Shown: piece after piece, positions 56,350-64,000 of the stretch | Layout: each line of letters begins with the position of its first letter | Position numbering within the stretch: the first letter of the stretch is position 1 | From: Candidatus Zixiibacteriota bacterium | Lineage (GTDB): Bacteria; Zixibacteria; MSB-5A5; GN15; FEB-12 | NCBI GenBank assembly: GCA_019038695.1 | Contig: JAHOYZ010000012.1 | Coordinates: 62,001-126,000 of the forward strand | Reading direction: 5' to 3' | Length of the DNA: 64,000 bases | The notes under the pieces: model-generated | Databases searched by the model: none | The model's input: only the letters and a program-made list of their open reading frames with translations | Told to the model about the DNA's origin: nothing | Translations under genes and position numbers: made by a program

Positions 56350-56813
56350 AGAAATTCGTATCACTTTCCGTAAATGGCATCACGCATGATCTCGCCGTCG
56401 AACCACGTCGCACGCTGGCTGAACTGCTGCGCGAAGACTTGGGTCTAACCGGGACAAAAAAGGGATGCGGCATCGGTGACTGCGGTGCCTGCACGGTGCT
56501 CATGGATGGTGTAGCTACCTTCAGTTGTCTTACCCTGGCCATCCAGGCTGATGGTTGCTCGGTCGAAACAGTCGAAGGGTTGGCGGAAGAAGGCAGGCTG
56601 AATCGTCTGCAACGGGCATTTGTTGACCAGGGCGCTATTCAATGCGGTTTCTGCACACCGGGCATGTTGATGATGGGCACCGAATTGTTGCGGAATAATC
56701 CCAGACCCAGCGAGAAGGATATCAGGCGAGCGATGTCGGGCAACCTCTGTCGCTGCACCGGATACCAGAAGATAGTCGAGGCCATCCAGAAAGTCTCCGA
56801 GGAAACGCCATGA
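56346..56813 (+). CDS. Molybdenum hydroxylase [2Fe-2S] subunit
   Basis: 155 residues, the standard small subunit with two [2Fe-2S] clusters. The plant-type set is KGCGIGDCGACTVLMDG plus a later Cys (TFSCLTL); the C-terminal helical set is IQCGFCTPGMLMM and GNLCRCTGYQKI. It relays electrons between the Mo site and the FAD subunit. Overlaps both neighbours by four bases, so the three subunits are made in concert. Confidence 0.93.
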   Translation: MKKFVSLSVNGITHDLAVEPRRTLAELLREDLGLTGTKKGCGIGDCGACTVLMDGVATFSCLTLAIQADGCSVETVEGLAEEGRLNRLQRAFVDQGAIQCGFCTPGMLMMGTELLRNNPRPSEKDIRRAMSGNLCRCTGYQKIVEAIQKVSEETP

Positions 56814-59185
56814 GTAAGTACCGCATACTCAACACACGAAGCCCTCGGGTGGATGCAGCCGACAAGGCTACCGGAAGGGCCTTGTACACGGACGACCTCA
56901 AACGGCCTGATATGCTCTTCGCGGCCATTTTGCATAGTCCCGTAGCCCATGCTCGCATAGTCAACATTGACACCTCTCGAGCTGAAAAGTTGCCTGGAGT
57001 AAAGGCGGTTGTAACTCACCGCGAGGCCGGCACGATACCATACGGGGTCAGCCCGGCCCGCCATGACGAGACCATATTCTGCCATGATAAGGTGCGCTAT
57101 GTAGGTGATGAGATTGCGGCAGTGGCTGCTATTGATCAGGACACGGCTCTTGAGGCCATCAATCTCATAAAAGTCGATTTCGAAGAGATTCCGGTCGTAC
57201 TTGATGGCCGCACTGCGGCGGATGATGGACAGCCTCAACTTCATGATATGTACATGAATAATGTCTGCGCCGAGGTCCATTGGCATTTCGGGGACATCGA
57301 ACAGGGGCGCAAAGATTCCTACCTCGTGCATACTGACAATCTTACCAGCAAGATGCAGGATGGGGCCTTCATGGAGCCGCAGAGCGTGCTGGCAGAGACG
57401 GATTTTCATGGCAACCTGACCATGTGGAGTTCTACTCAGGCTCCGCATTATGTCCAGCGGACGCTGGCTATGGCCCTGAACCTCCCGTTGCATAAGGTTC
57501 GCGTAATTAAACCTGCTGTTGGGGGCGGTTTCGGCCCCAAAGCTTCCTGTTCGACCGCCGAACTGGCAAGCTGCCTATTGGCCTTGAAGACCGGTCGACC
57601 GATTAAGTTAACCTTTGACCGGGAGCAGGTCTTTCTTCATTCGAGAGCGCGGCATCAATTCTTCCATACCATGACTACCGGTGTCAAGAAGGACGGCACC
57701 CTGACCTTCCTGGAGCATAATTGCTGTCTGGATGGTGGAGCTTACGCTAGTTTTGGTATCGCAACAGTTTACTACGCCGGCTCCCTGCTCGGGGGACCTT
57801 ACCGGCTCGACAATATGAAATACGACGGCTTCCGCGTGGTTACCAACAAACCGGCCTGCGGAGCGCAGCGAGGGCATGGGGCCGTTATTGCCCGCGCCCT
57901 GTTCGAGAGACAACTTGACCATATAGCCGAAGAACTCCGCATGGATCCAATTGAACTGAGACTGAAGAATATCATGGAAGCGGGGGAGACAACCTGCAAT
58001 GAATTGTTCGTCTCCAGCTTTGGGATGCGCGAGGCTCTGGAGGCGGTTCTAGATTCGGCGGCGTGGAAAAAGAAGCGATCTTCGGATGGCCGGACCAATT
58101 CTGATGGCAAGGGTATTGGTGCCGCCTGTGGGTTCTTCGTGTCCGGTGCCGGTTATTCGATTTACCGATCCCGGACATATCACTGCACCGTCATCACCAA
58201 GGTTGATGAAGTTGGAGGCGGAGTCACGGTCTCCTCCGGAGCCGCCGATATCGGCCAGGGATCCGATACGGTCCTGGCCATGATTACAGCCGAAGAACTG
58301 GGGCTGGAGCTGGATGACGTTCGGGTGGTATCGGGTGACTCCAAGCTCAGCGTCGATCTCGGCGCCTATTCCAGCCGCACGACTTTGATGACCGGCCACG
58401 CTTGTCGCGAAGCTGCTCAGGATGCGAAGCGCCAGATACTGGAGGCGGTGGCCGGTATGTTGGAGATATCCCCTGAGTCACTTGATCTCAAAGATGGTCT
58501 GGTTGTGTGCAAACAGGGTGAGATCGATTTCTCCGCACTCCGGAAGGAATACCTCAGAGAACACAAAGGCTTCCAGAATTTGCCCGACGGCCCACAGCTA
58601 ACATTTGCCGAAGCCAGCCGTATTGCCTTTCTGGAATTAGGTTCTATTGTCGGAACCGGCAAGTATCGTCCCCCGCCGCTTGGCGGATCTTTCAAAGGGG
58701 CTGCCGTCGGGACCTCGCCCGCATTCGGCTGTTCGGCGCAGATAGCAGAGGTTTCGGTAGACCTCCAGACCGGTGAAGTTACCGTGGACAAAATCACGGG
58801 TGCTCATGACTGTGGCTTCGCCATTAATGTCACGCAAGTTGAAGGTCAGATGCAGGGATCGATGATGATGGGCATGGGCGAGGCGTTGATGGAGGAGGTC
58901 ATATACGACAAGAAGGGTCGCATCGTTAACGCCAACCTGGCCGAGTATAAAATCCCCACTGCCCTGGATATGCCCTCCCTGGACGCTATCATAGTTGAAT
59001 CGAATGAACCCAGGGGACCCTACGGAGCAAAAGAGGTCGGCGAAGGGGCGATAATGCCCGTTATACCATCGATTCTAAATGCCATTTATGATGCTACCGG
59101 GGTCCGTATCGATGAACTTCCCATCACACCCGAACGGCTGGTAGCGGCGATGCGCTCCCAGAACAAACGCACGACCAAGGACTGA
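56810..59185 (+). CDS. Molybdenum hydroxylase large subunit, 4-hydroxybenzoyl-CoA reductase-like
   Basis: 791 residues of the xanthine-oxidase family. Cofactor contacts: KPAVGGGFGPKA, LDGGAYASFG, NKPACGAQRGHG, ASSGAADIGQGSD-like VSSGAADIGQGSD and, near the end, GPYGAKEVGEGA with the active Glu. The AQRGHG form is what I recall for 4-hydroxybenzoyl-CoA reductases rather than xanthine dehydrogenases (which have RGFG-type loops). It would remove the para-hydroxyl from 4-hydroxybenzoyl-CoA, feeding the Bzd enzyme encoded next door. Assignment by context and one motif; other aromatic or purine substrates remain possible. Confidence 0.75.
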   Translation: MSKYRILNTRSPRVDAADKATGRALYTDDLKRPDMLFAAILHSPVAHARIVNIDTSRAEKLPGVKAVVTHREAGTIPYGVSPARHDETIFCHDKVRYVGDEIAAVAAIDQDTALEAINLIKVDFEEIPVVLDGRTAADDGQPQLHDMYMNNVCAEVHWHFGDIEQGRKDSYLVHTDNLTSKMQDGAFMEPQSVLAETDFHGNLTMWSSTQAPHYVQRTLAMALNLPLHKVRVIKPAVGGGFGPKASCSTAELASCLLALKTGRPIKLTFDREQVFLHSRARHQFFHTMTTGVKKDGTLTFLEHNCCLDGGAYASFGIATVYYAGSLLGGPYRLDNMKYDGFRVVTNKPACGAQRGHGAVIARALFERQLDHIAEELRMDPIELRLKNIMEAGETTCNELFVSSFGMREALEAVLDSAAWKKKRSSDGRTNSDGKGIGAACGFFVSGAGYSIYRSRTYHCTVITKVDEVGGGVTVSSGAADIGQGSDTVLAMITAEELGLELDDVRVVSGDSKLSVDLGAYSSRTTLMTGHACREAAQDAKRQILEAVAGMLEISPESLDLKDGLVVCKQGEIDFSALRKEYLREHKGFQNLPDGPQLTFAEASRIAFLELGSIVGTGKYRPPPLGGSFKGAAVGTSPAFGCSAQIAEVSVDLQTGEVTVDKITGAHDCGFAINVTQVEGQMQGSMMMGMGEALMEEVIYDKKGRIVNANLAEYKIPTALDMPSLDAIIVESNEPRGPYGAKEVGEGAIMPVIPSILNAIYDATGVRIDELPITPERLVAAMRSQNKRTTKD

Positions 59186-59248
59186 CGTTCGCTTCCGTTG
59201 TCTTCAATTGGATAATTCAACCGTATGGGCGAGACGAGTGTGGGTTCG

Positions 59249-59791
59249 CTATTGGCTCTGAGACTTGGCCAGTTCCACGCCCTCAAGCATGGCATTTAGA
59301 TTAAACTCTTCCGTGCCTTTGGGGACATTCTTTGTGATAGCCCTTTTCAGTGCGTCGGCAGAAACCAAGTTCAACAGCGTGTTCATGTATCCGAGGATTA
59401 CCATGTTGGCCATAATCTTCCGGCCGAATTTGGTGTGAGCAATGTCAGTAGCACTGATACCACATTTCTTGATATCGGTGGGGGCGAGATCGCTGTCAGC
59501 TTCCACCATATCCTGATCAATAATCAAGGTGCCACCCGGCCTGAGGGAAGAGATGAACTTATCATAGCCCGGCTGGGTCATGGCGACTAGTACATCGTAA
59601 CTGGTGGGTTCGAGTTCGTGAATTTCATCCTCAGAGATAATCACGTCCCCTCTACACTCGCCACCCCTCGATTCGCTCCCGTAGGATTGGTTCTGGATGG
59701 CTTTTTTTCCGTCGAAGACAGCAGACTGGCCCAAGATATAACTTGAGAGGACAATCCCCTGGCCACCAAAGCCGACAAACCTAATAATCAT
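59249..59791 (-). CDS. korC: 2-oxoacid:ferredoxin oxidoreductase gamma subunit
   Basis: 180 residues. RFVGFGGQGIVLSSYILGQ is the classic opening of the gamma subunit, and SYGSESRGGECRGDVIIS follows. Start overlaps the previous stop by one base. With the alpha and beta subunits it forms the CoA-dependent oxidoreductase. Confidence 0.88.
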   Translation of the reverse strand: MIIRFVGFGGQGIVLSSYILGQSAVFDGKKAIQNQSYGSESRGGECRGDVIISEDEIHELEPTSYDVLVAMTQPGYDKFISSLRPGGTLIIDQDMVEADSDLAPTDIKKCGISATDIAHTKFGRKIMANMVILGYMNTLLNLVSADALKRAITKNVPKGTEEFNLNAMLEGVELAKSQSQ

Positions 59792-60636
59792 CAGGCTGTC
59801 TCCTCGGCCAACTGCCTGACTTGGTCATCGGTCACTTTGTGAAGTTGGGAGACATACTCGGGTCGCTCCTTGTTACACAGATTGCCAATGACGAACTTGC
59901 CCTTAAGCTCCTCCTCAGACATGTCGCGTGATTTCCCCACCCGAACCGACTGTTCCTTGAATCGTTTTAGAAATTCCACTCCGGTGCGAACACCGATACG
60001 GCGACCATAGTTGTCGGGACACTGCGACATGATCTCGACGAAACTGAAACCTTCGGTGGACAGAGCGTCTTTCATGGCTTTCATCAATTGGAAGACATGG
60101 TAGGTCGTCCAGCGGGAAACGTAGCTGGCCCCCGCCGCCATTACCAGATCAGCCACATTGAAGGGAGGTTCGATATTACCATAAGGAGTGGTTGTTGTCT
60201 TCACCCCAGTGGGTGTAGTAGGGGCAACCTGACCACCGGTCATCCCGTAGATCATATTGTTCACCATAATGACGGTCAAATCTATGTTGCGGCGGGCGGC
60301 ATGAATCAGATGATTACCGCCGATCCCCGAAACATCACCATCTCCGGCAATCACCACAACTTTGAGATCGGGGCGCATGACTTTGACGCCGGTGGCAAAG
60401 GCAATGGGGCGACCGTGGGTAGTGTGAAGTGTGTCCGCCTTGAAATACGGGCTGGGAATCCAGGCTGAGCAACCTATCCCCGAGACACAGACCATCTTCG
60501 TCCTGTCAAGTTCGAGAGCTTCAACGGCATTGATAAACACGTTGAGAACCGTTCCGCAGCCACATCCGGTGCAAAACCGGTGCGGCATGATTTCTTCCCG
60601 AACGAAGTCCATGAGCCGGTGTCTGGGTGTGCTCAT
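59791..60636 (-). CDS. korB: 2-oxoacid:ferredoxin oxidoreductase beta (TPP) subunit
   Basis: 281 residues with the thiamine diphosphate site GDGDVSGIGGNHLIHAARRN, and Cys in FCTGCGCGTVLN and SGIGCS that bind a [4Fe-4S] cluster. It decarboxylates the 2-oxoacid to an acyl-CoA. The set resembles 2-oxoglutarate:ferredoxin oxidoreductase. Start overlaps the alpha subunit stop by four bases. Confidence 0.88.
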   Translation of the reverse strand: MSTPRHRLMDFVREEIMPHRFCTGCGCGTVLNVFINAVEALELDRTKMVCVSGIGCSAWIPSPYFKADTLHTTHGRPIAFATGVKVMRPDLKVVVIAGDGDVSGIGGNHLIHAARRNIDLTVIMVNNMIYGMTGGQVAPTTPTGVKTTTTPYGNIEPPFNVADLVMAAGASYVSRWTTYHVFQLMKAMKDALSTEGFSFVEIMSQCPDNYGRRIGVRTGVEFLKRFKEQSVRVGKSRDMSEEELKGKFVIGNLCNKERPEYVSQLHKVTDDQVRQLAEETA

Positions 60637-61799
60637 TCTATCCTCTCCAAGATCGCCTGAGTGATTTCGGTGACCGAGTGGGGAACACCGCCTATCTTGG
60701 ACAGCGATACAACTTCACAGCCAACAAATCTCTCGATCTCTCTCGACATCTGGCCCAGGTTCATTTCGGGAACCAGGATAACATCCAGATCGCGGGCGAA
60801 TTCGGTAACCTGTTTCCGGGCAAATGGCCAGATAGTGATAAGTCTCAAGAAGTCTACGTCTTTCCCCTGATCGCGAACTTCCTTCACCGCGCCAAGGGCG
60901 GGTCGCGACGTGGCACCATATGATATGACTCCAACACGTGCCTTGCCACCAGCAGTAATATCTTCAGCTACCTTGACAATTTGCTCGCGGTTGGCTTCGA
61001 TCTTCCGACAGATTCTCCTGACCAGCTTATTATGGACATGGTCAGTCGATACATCTCTCATACCTGTGGACAAGTGGGTCGATCCCGTCACATGTATATT
61101 GTGGCCCTCACCATAGTGAATCATGCCGGGCACCAGTTCATCACCACCGAAAACGTCCGCTGCGGATTTTGCCCTCTTTCTTGTAACATGCTTAATCGCA
61201 GCCACCGGTGGCATACTAACACTCTCTCGGAAATGTCCTATCTCACCATCCATCAACATGATCACCGGAGTGCGGTAGGTGTCGGAGAGGTCAAAACAAT
61301 CCAACATGAGGTCGAAACACTCCTGCCCGGAATTGGGGGCCAATGCGATGATGTTGTGATCGCCATGCGTACCCCATCGGGCCTGCATGACATCTCCCTG
61401 GGCCGGTTTTGTGGCCTGACCTGTCGAAGGACCGGACCTCTGCACGTCTACGATCACGCAGGGTGTTTCGGTCATGATAGCGTATCCGAGATTCTCTTGC
61501 ATGAGCGAGAAACCGGGTCCACTGGTAGCCGTCATAGTGCGTGATCCGGTCCAGGAAGCTCCTACAATGGCAGCCATCGAAGCCAGTTCATCTTCCATCT
61601 GAATGTATATCCCGCCCGACTTGGGCAGTTCCTTAGCCATCAACTCAGCCACTTCGCTGGCCGGTGTTATTGGGTAGCCCGCAAAAAAATCGCAACCGGC
61701 AAAAAGTGCACCATAGGCACAAGCTTCGTCGCCCAGCATAAAGAAGGTCTCTCCAGCCAGGTGTTCGAGATAGCGCCTCTTGTTATCGTCCAGGGCCAT
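60633..61799 (-). CDS. korA: 2-oxoacid:ferredoxin oxidoreductase alpha subunit
   Basis: 388 residues: GCDFFAGYPITPASEVAELM, then MEDELASMAAIVGASWTG, and GPGFSLMQENLGYA, the usual pyruvate/2-oxoglutarate ferredoxin oxidoreductase alpha features. The enzyme yields reduced ferredoxin, known to power benzoyl-CoA reductase in Thauera through 2-oxoglutarate. Located two genes from the Mo hydroxylase and the Bzd locus, so the same role is likely here. Confidence 0.88.
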   Translation of the reverse strand: MALDDNKRRYLEHLAGETFFMLGDEACAYGALFAGCDFFAGYPITPASEVAELMAKELPKSGGIYIQMEDELASMAAIVGASWTGSRTMTATSGPGFSLMQENLGYAIMTETPCVIVDVQRSGPSTGQATKPAQGDVMQARWGTHGDHNIIALAPNSGQECFDLMLDCFDLSDTYRTPVIMLMDGEIGHFRESVSMPPVAAIKHVTRKRAKSAADVFGGDELVPGMIHYGEGHNIHVTGSTHLSTGMRDVSTDHVHNKLVRRICRKIEANREQIVKVAEDITAGGKARVGVISYGATSRPALGAVKEVRDQGKDVDFLRLITIWPFARKQVTEFARDLDVILVPEMNLGQMSREIERFVGCEVVSLSKIGGVPHSVTEITQAILERIE

Positions 61800-61806
61800 T
61801 GCTTGC

Positions 61807-62061
61807 CTACTTCTGCACGTTGGAGAATGATTTACTTTCGGTAATGACGATAGCCATCTCGGGACACATCAAGTCACACAGTTTGCATCCCGTGCAATCC
61901 TCTACTCTGGCCACGATGGGAACATAGTAGCCTCGTCGATTCAACTCGCTGGATGGCTCAAAAACGTTGGTCGGGCAGAACTCGATACAGATATCACACC
62001 CCTTACAATAGTCACCATTGATCTCAATCTTCTCCGGGGCATGTTTTTTCGGCTTTGACAT
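61807..62061 (-). CDS. korD: 2-oxoacid:ferredoxin oxidoreductase delta (ferredoxin) subunit
   Basis: Two [4Fe-4S] motifs, CKGCDICIEFCP and CTGCKLCDLMCP, in a protein of about 84 residues from the ATG at 62061. The frame is open to 62145, but the extra residues are not typical of the family. No ribosome site is clear at either start. First gene of the korDABC operon, seven bases before korA. Confidence 0.85.
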   Translation of the reverse strand: MSKPKKHAPEKIEINGDYCKGCDICIEFCPTNVFEPSSELNRRGYYVPIVARVEDCTGCKLCDLMCPEMAIVITESKSFSNVQK

Positions 62062-62221
62062 GTTGGAGAGTATAATTGGAAAATCGACAATTTCCAACAT
62101 TTTTCGTTCATTATTCGACAGTGGAACATAAAGGCTTTTTTGCACGTTATTCGGGCAGGAAAGGGTCGGAGAAAGGGATTGATTTTGCGGCAGCCAGCAA
62201 CATTCTTCATCCCTGAGGGAG

Positions 62222-62370
62222 TCATGAGACTTGTCGCGGACCCATAATGGCTACGAGTAACTTCATGCTTTCGTTATTTGCAGTAGATACGACATAATAC
62301 AGTCTCCATCTTTCGGGAGGAACAAAAACCATGTGATCCCATTGGTCGAATGATTTAGTTTCAATCGTGG
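62222..62370 (-). pseudogene. Short gene remnant
   Basis: A stretch of about 50 codons ends with a TGA at 62222. Part of it reads FDQWDHMVFVPPERWRLYY, then VVSTANNESMKLLVAIMG. It has protein-like composition, but the frame closes upstream with no start codon at its head. It is the tail of a lost gene or a very small unrecognised one. Confidence 0.3.
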
Positions 62371-62846
62371 TCAGTCTTCACACACGGAATATGTTCACAG
62401 TACAGGTCAACTTTCGGGATGGATTGACCAATACGATATTCAAGGTTACTATCCAGAGTTGCAATAAGAGCTTTTTCCATACAAGTATTAGCCTGACAAA
62501 TTTGATCATTCTTGAACGGATACGGGCATCGATTCACTGTGATAACCAGTCGATTTTCAGAAAATTCACTGACTTTCCAATCATCGCTTATCATATCGAA
62601 TACTTTTAGGATATATTTCCCAACTTGGGCAACACCCTTCATATTCATGCCGCTTATTTGTATTATCTCCAATGCTGGTACCGAACTTTCTGCTAACGTC
62701 CCGAATCAGAACAAGACCATCCTCACCGAATCTTTCCTAGATAGCTTCATAAAGACTGCACGCCGTTTCATATAGTCGGGTACAGCACGATAATATTTCT
62801 GTTCAACTGTTAATTGCTCAAATTTCAGTTCTTTGGGTAAATTCAT
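62361..62846 (-). pseudogene. Decayed L-2-amino-thiazoline-4-carboxylate hydrolase-like gene
   Basis: Three frames give consecutive pieces of one protein. From the ATG at 62846: MNLPKELKFEQLTVEQKYY and on to VPDYMKRRAVF. A second frame, with an in-frame TAG, has ERFGEDGLVLIRDVSRKFG. The last, open from about 62672, has RCPYPFKNDQICQANTCMEK and ends CEHIPCV. The late Cys-rich pattern and the middle helix recall the L-2-amino-thiazoline-4-carboxylic acid hydrolase family (PF14196), by memory. Two frameshifts and a stop make an active product unlikely. Confidence 0.5.
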
Positions 62847-63130
62847 GCTAAAATGCCTTGCCGCTGTTTGGGAATCACCTTATATTTTCTACAACAGAGT
62901 TTCCCCCATCGTTATCTTCAACCTCATCAACTGATCACAAGATAGAGAATCTGTAATTGAAACTAAAATTCGATTTATGTGAGTACATATTTACCGGCAT
63001 GCGAAGAATAACAATTCGTCAAAAAAGAGGAAGCTATTGAAAATCTATTGACAACAGGCGCTTGTTTCTTACGTTAGGAGCGATCAGGTCACAATAGACT
63101 TGGTGTTACGAGGAAGTACAGAATAAGATA

Positions 63131-63220
63131 TTCTCCGAACCCTGCAGGGCCCCAGTGGTCAGCAGGGACTCTACGGCCGGAGGAGCAATCTTCCGACCTG
63201 CCCGGTTTGGCAAAGGAGAA
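63131..63220 (+). ncRNA. Structured leader, probable molybdenum-cofactor riboswitch
   Basis: Three helices form a junction: P1 TTCTCC (63131) with GGAGAA (63215), P2 CCCTGC (63140) with GCAGGG (63162), and P3 CGGAGG (63178) with CTTCCG (63190). Segments GACTCTACGGCCGGAGG and GGCAAAGGAGAA look like the Moco RNA motif as I remember it. It is directly followed by a terminator and the mobA gene for molybdenum cofactor synthesis, which fits that regulator. P1 hides GGAG, a possible ribosome site. Confidence 0.6.
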
Positions 63221-63236
63221 CGATGTAAGCGGTGAT

Positions 63237-63264
63237 CCGCTGCCAACCGGTAGTGGTTTTTTTT
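63237..63264 (+). terminator. Intrinsic terminator in the mobA leader
   Basis: CCGCTGCC, loop AACC, GGTAGTGG (two G-U pairs), then TTTTTTTT, ending one base before the mobA ATG. An alternative hairpin AGCGG-TGAT-CCGCT at 63228-63241 shares the 5' arm and could act as antiterminator. Expected output of the upstream structured leader. Confidence 0.8.
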
Positions 63265-63834
63265 ATGGCTGGAAGAATCGAAATTGCGTATGTGCTCGCT
63301 GGCGGACGAAGTAGTCGGATAGGAACCGACAAATTGTCGTTGATTATCGACGGTGTGACTCTTCTGGAACATACGACCACGAAATGTGCGGCTGTTCTGG
63401 ATCAGGTCAAGCTGGTGGCGCCAAAGGTCGGCAAATTGTCAGAATTGAGTTTTCCGGTTGTTCTGGACAGCCCGAGTGCGGCCGGACCGATGGCCGGCGT
63501 AATCGCTGCTGTAGAGGATTGCCGGGCAGAGAGTTGTTTTGTGACCGCGGCCGATCTGTTTGATCTCAGAGCCGAAGTAATCGCGTTGTTGGTTTCGCAG
63601 TATCGGGGCCAGCAGTACTTCGGGCTGATGGAGCCGTTAGGTATTCAACCTCTCTGCGGCATCTACCACAAGTCGGCGCTTACTGTTCTGTATGCAAGGG
63701 CCAATCAGGGTAGATTCGGCATGACTGATGCTGTCAGACAAATGGATACTGACTCAATCGTCTTGCCTCAGGACCAGTGGAGAAATATCAATACTCCGGA
63801 GGATCTGGCTTCGGTGAGGGATTACGATGCTTGA
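63265..63834 (+). CDS. mobA: Molybdenum cofactor guanylyltransferase (MobA-like)
   Basis: 189 residues from the ATG at 63265; a GTG at 63232 in frame is an alternative but would translate the terminator. The nucleotidyltransferase signature VLAGGRSSRIGTDK lies at residues 10-23, with LDSPSAAGPMAGVIAAVE and FVTAADLFDL as the other blocks. It adds GMP to the Mo cofactor (MGD). As the hydroxylase family uses MCD made by MocA, MobA here implies a DMSO-reductase-type enzyme elsewhere. Stop overlaps mobB. Confidence 0.85.
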   Translation: MAGRIEIAYVLAGGRSSRIGTDKLSLIIDGVTLLEHTTTKCAAVLDQVKLVAPKVGKLSELSFPVVLDSPSAAGPMAGVIAAVEDCRAESCFVTAADLFDLRAEVIALLVSQYRGQQYFGLMEPLGIQPLCGIYHKSALTVLYARANQGRFGMTDAVRQMDTDSIVLPQDQWRNINTPEDLASVRDYDA

Positions 63835-64000
63835 ACTTGGAATTGTCGGAGCCAAGAACTCCGGAAAGACTACCGTGGTTGAGAAACTCGTATGCAATCT
63901 GGAGAAAAACGGAGTGCGAACAGCAACAGTGAAACACACTTCGCATTCTCACCGATTCGACACCCCGGGTAAGGATAGTTATCGCCACCGTGAAGCCGGG
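63827..64000 (+). CDS. mobB: Molybdopterin-guanine dinucleotide biosynthesis GTPase MobB (partial)
   Basis: Starts with ATG at 63827, eight bases before the mobA stop, and runs off the window after 58 codons. The Walker A loop GAKNSGKTT (residues 8-16) and ATVKHTSHSHRFDTPGKDS, with its His-Asp pattern, are typical of MobB, a partner of MobA in attaching GMP to molybdopterin. Confidence 0.88.
   Translation, partial: MLELGIVGAKNSGKTTVVEKLVCNLEKNGVRTATVKHTSHSHRFDTPGKDSYRHREAG

Noticed and set aside
56639-57493. Minus-strand frame of 284 codons
   Set aside because: Antisense to the two Mo hydroxylase subunits with clear cofactor motifs.

Overview
The window reads as chromosomal DNA of an anaerobic, Gram-negative bacterium. 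The best guess is the FCB side of the tree, in or near candidate phylum Zixibacteria. This is inferred from an outer-membrane barrel protein, a chaperone/usher fimbrial set, a cohesin-like lipoprotein, a dockerin plus thrombospondin-type-3 protein, and REP-like interspersed repeats. No 16S gene is present, so the placement is tentative.

Layout. 0-2.2 kb: end of an unknown protein, an outer-membrane barrel protein and a cohesin-like lipoprotein. 2.4-10 kb (minus): a chaperone/usher fimbrial cluster with an usher, a PapD-like chaperone, five related DUF4402-type pilins and one further small exported protein. 10.3-13.3 kb: pgsA and a fused periplasmic-binding/TolC protein. 13.3-16.6 kb: REP-like repeats around a secreted Asp-box/TSP3/dockerin protein. 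16.6-22.2 kb: housekeeping genes (nitrilase-family amidase, two tRNAs, zinc-ribbon coiled-coil protein, guaB, rnpB, recJ). 22.2-28.7 kb: methylmalonyl-CoA mutase and its GTPase chaperone, a hisC-like aminotransferase, acyl-CoA dehydrogenase and thioesterase. 28.7-31.0 kb (minus): mocA, xdhC and yqeB for molybdenum hydroxylase maturation. 31.3-33.7 kb: SDR, thiolase and DUF35 operon.

33.8-55.1 kb (minus) is the centre of the window: a roughly 21-kb co-directional aromatic-degradation locus headed by a TetR gene. It encodes an ATP-dependent, Bzd-type benzoyl-CoA reductase (BzdN, O, P, Q), a ferredoxin, a large BzdV-like flavoprotein, and the next three pathway enzymes: dienoyl-CoA hydratase, hydroxyenoyl-CoA dehydrogenase and ring-opening hydrolase. 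It also holds a thiolase, a reversed-order 3-hydroxyacyl-CoA dehydrogenase/enoyl-CoA hydratase fusion, an extra dehydratase-like iron-sulfur protein with its own activase, an ADP-forming acyl-CoA synthetase and a sodium:solute symporter. Divergent from it (55.3-59.2 kb) is a three-subunit molybdenum hydroxylase resembling 4-hydroxybenzoyl-CoA reductase. A 2-oxoacid:ferredoxin oxidoreductase operon follows (59.2-62.1 kb, minus), then a decayed gene, then mobA-mobB behind a structured leader that looks like a molybdenum-cofactor riboswitch.

Working model (inference): an aromatic acid is imported and CoA-activated, possibly by the ADP-forming synthetase. A 4-hydroxyl group is removed by the Mo hydroxylase. 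Benzoyl-CoA is dearomatised using ferredoxin reduced by the 2-oxoacid oxidoreductase or the BzdV-like protein. The ring is opened to 3-hydroxypimelyl-CoA and finished by beta-oxidation. The Mo cofactor genes on both flanks would supply the hydroxylase.
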